Shown here: positions 62,543 through 64,000 of the stretch, in pieces
Numbering within the stretch: the stretch's first letter is position 1
How the letters are laid out: the number at the start of each line of letters is the position of its first letter
Origin: Hydrogenophilales bacterium CG_4_10_14_3_um_filter_63_21
GTDB taxonomy: Bacteria; Pseudomonadota; Gammaproteobacteria; Burkholderiales; Thiobacillaceae
Direction of reading: 5' to 3'
Length of the DNA stretch: 64,000 nt
NCBI GenBank assembly: GCA_002784045.1
Contig: PFJX01000137.1
Location: forward strand, 1-64,000
Position numbers and translations under genes: made by a program
The notes under the pieces: model-generated
Databases searched by the model: none
Told to the model about the DNA's origin: nothing
Seen by the model: the letters and a program-made list of their open reading frames with translations, nothing else

Positions 62543-62806
62543 ATGACCTACCCACCAGAATTTCTCAAGCTCGTCGACGAATTCATTGATCTTGCCAACC
62601 GACTATCCGAGGGTCGATCTAGCGGCGAGGTGAGTGCCGCAATCCTGTTCGCCGCGGGCCGATACAATGCCTTCAACTTTCTGACCCAAGGTGGCACAGA
62701 ACAAACCCGGCCGGCACAGATGGAGTTTTATGTCTCCGAGTACCGTAAGGCGCTCGCATCGAACCTGGATGGGGTTGCCGGACCAGTCTTGCAATGGCAA
62801 GGCTAG
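62543..62806 (+). CDS. DUF3144 family protein
   Basis: The 87-residue helical protein has the DUF3144 pattern: LVDEFIDLANRLSEGRSSGEVSAAILFAAGRYNAFNF, then EFYVSEYRKALASNLDGVA. The function is unknown. A plausible ribosome binding site (GTAAGGA) precedes the ATG. It is the first intact gene after the broken permease. Confidence 0.75.
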   Translation: MTYPPEFLKLVDEFIDLANRLSEGRSSGEVSAAILFAAGRYNAFNFLTQGGTEQTRPAQMEFYVSEYRKALASNLDGVAGPVLQWQG

Positions 62807-62894
62807 GCGGGCTTCGAGGCGGCGGCACAGGCCTCGCTCGACGCCTTGTTCGGAACAATTCGTCTCCCTGACCCGCCCGCGATGAGGAGAACTC

Positions 62895-63278
62895 ATGCCG
62901 TTGAATAACCCCGATAACACTCGTCTCGATCGCGTCGTGGCTGAAGCGCGGCGCCAGGCGGATGCGCGCGCACAGACTTACCGGGGCCAGGCGCTGAAGC
63001 TGTTTCCGTGGGTGTGTGGGCGTTGTGGACGCTCCTTCACTAGCCAGAACCTGGGACAACTAACGGTGCATCACCGCGACCATAACCACGACAACAATCC
63101 GCCCGATGGCAGCAACTGGGAGTTGCTGTGCCTGTATTGCCATGATGCCGAGCATTCCCGTGACCTCGATGCGCCGCTGATTGCCCAGACCCGGTCGTCG
63201 CGCGAGCCCGCTACCCCGGCCAGCCACAATCCCTTTGCGGCGCTCAAGGATTTGCTGAAGAAGCCGGATCGGGCGTAA
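62895..63278 (+). CDS. yajD: HNH nuclease family protein, YajD-like
   Basis: The 127-residue protein has two zinc-type cysteine pairs, CGRCGRSF and CLYCHDAEH, around the HNH core LTVHHRDHNHDNNPPDGSNWELLCLYCHD (about residues 55-85). This matches YajD, a small HNH protein of unknown biological role. All HNH residues are present. A ribosome binding site (GAGGAG) precedes the ATG. Confidence 0.88.
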   Translation: MPLNNPDNTRLDRVVAEARRQADARAQTYRGQALKLFPWVCGRCGRSFTSQNLGQLTVHHRDHNHDNNPPDGSNWELLCLYCHDAEHSRDLDAPLIAQTRSSREPATPASHNPFAALKDLLKKPDRA

Positions 63279-63294
63279 GGAGCCGGCGGCGCTT

Positions 63295-64000
63295 TCAACG
63301 CGCGGCGGGAGGCGCGAAGTGGGAGGGGGATCCGCCGGCAGCCGGGGTGCCGGTGGGGGGGTCGCCCTGGAGGCTGAGTTCCCGCGCCGCGCCACCGACT
63401 TCGTTGAGGATGAGGACGCTGACGCGGCGATTGCGGGCGCGGCCTTCGGCGCTGGCATTGGTGTCCAGCGGCTGGTTGTCAGCATAGCCGATGGCCACCA
63501 TGCGGGTGGTTGGAACACCCAGTTCGGCGAACAAGCGCACCACGCTGCCGGCACGCGCCGAAGAGAGTTCCCAGTTGGAGGGGTAGGCCGGGCTTTTGAT
63601 CGGCACGTTGTCGCTATGGCCTTCCACCTGGATCGGGTTATCGACCCCGGACAGGACTTTGGCGACCGCCGCCAGCGCCTCCTTGGACTGCGCTTGCAGC
63701 ACGGCATCGCCGCTGGTGAACAGCAGGCTGGCGTTGATTTCCACGGTGACGCCGCGGGGTGATTGGGTCACCCGGACCTTGCCGTTCTGACTCAGCGGCC
63801 GCATGGCTTCGAGGACGTTTTTAGCCACTTTTTTCATCCGTTCCGCCGCCTGCTGGCGTTCCGGCGTATTCCCTGGTGCCCCTCCTTGCAGGTGTTGCAC
63901 GGAATGGCCGATGGGCATACCGGTGCCACCCAGGACAGCGGCGTTCCTGGCCCCCATCTCGATAGCCTTGTCGCTGGTAGGCGCTTCGCGGAAGGCGTTG
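63295..64000 (-). CDS. MotB/MotD-type flagellar motor protein, 5' end outside the window
   Basis: The C-terminal 235 residues of a MotB-family protein are present. The peptidoglycan-binding OmpA-like domain reads INASLLFTSGDAVLQAQSKEALAAVAKVLSGVDNPIQVEGHSDN.., followed by NWELSSARAGSVVRLFAELGV and NRRVSVLIL. Upstream is a linker (GNTPERQQAAERMKKVAKNVLEAM) and, near the window edge, FREAPTSDKAIEMG, a segment seen after the membrane helix in MotD. The N-terminal membrane helix with the proton-binding Asp lies outside the window, so motor function cannot be confirmed here. Confidence 0.85.
   Translation of the reverse strand, partial: NAFREAPTSDKAIEMGARNAAVLGGTGMPIGHSVQHLQGGAPGNTPERQQAAERMKKVAKNVLEAMRPLSQNGKVRVTQSPRGVTVEINASLLFTSGDAVLQAQSKEALAAVAKVLSGVDNPIQVEGHSDNVPIKSPAYPSNWELSSARAGSVVRLFAELGVPTTRMVAIGYADNQPLDTNASAEGRARNRRVSVLILNEVGGAARELSLQGDPPTGTPAAGGSPSHFAPPAAR

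Noticed and set aside
62338-62589. Open frame with several cysteines between the permease remnant and DUF3144
   Set aside because: Overlaps the start of DUF3144, has no ribosome binding site and no family features.

Overview
The window looks like chromosomal DNA of a GC-rich betaproteobacterium, most likely a sulfur-oxidising relative of Thiobacillus or other Nitrosomonadales. The evidence is the betaproteobacterial gene content and order (queA...tgt-yajC-secD-secF, ftsY-ftsE-ftsX-rpoH, ffs-dnaX-ybaB-recR), a HrcA-type CIRCE operator in front of rpoH, a DsrS-like protein after hemL, a SoxW-like thioredoxin, and an Allochromatium-type ferredoxin. This placement is inferred from gene families, not from a search.

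Bases 1-5290 are a decayed defence island abutting the 3' end of a tRNA-Leu gene (5373-5459). It holds a frameshifted Fic gene, an intact type III Mod methyltransferase whose Res partner survives only as 15 codons fused to a stray mod 3' end, a DUF4160/DUF2442 pair, a toxin-antitoxin pair whose toxin is split by a 190-bp MITE-like element, and an internally deleted SNF2 helicase. Bases 5533-13686 carry queA, an RhlE-type helicase, a DUF192 protein and tgt-yajC-secD-secF. A second MITE-like element separates secD from secF.

Bases 13733-26351 hold a beta-propeller protein, a DedA protein, a diheme cytochrome c, the type IV pilus chemosensory operon pilG-pilH-pilI-pilJ-chpA (minus strand), a PhnD-like binding protein fused to a rhodanese domain, and a rubredoxin. 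Bases 26419-31399 hold thiD-thiE-hemL-dsrS and, on the opposite strand, folE2 with a remnant of a second folE2 copy. Bases 31493-35016 are a tightly overlapping operon of YqhA, TlpA, SoxW-like, TolC and a broken membrane-fusion protein, with no pump gene left.

Bases 35139-49051 contain a PilZ-like unknown protein, a ferredoxin, coaD-rsmD, two M16 peptidases, ftsYEX-rpoH, and the molybdopterin genes moaA / mobB-moeA-moaD-moaE. Bases 49333-53599 hold 4.5S RNA, dnaX, ybaB, recR and purB. Bases 53643-59115 are the most unusual part: a stand-alone acyl carrier protein, a lipoyl E2 acyltransferase and a fused E1 alpha-beta dehydrogenase without an E3, divergent from a GNAT-like protein and a polysaccharide-deacetylase-like protein. 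I infer that this could load a small acyl unit onto a carrier protein for glycan modification. The window ends with hipBA, aroB, a broken polysaccharide-export permease, DUF3144, a YajD-type HNH protein and the end of a MotB-type gene.

A dispersed palindromic repeat (TGTAGCGCCGGC...GCCGGCGCTACA) sits after at least eight genes, often touching the stop codon. Several broken genes have deletion junctions that fall at short matching sequences.
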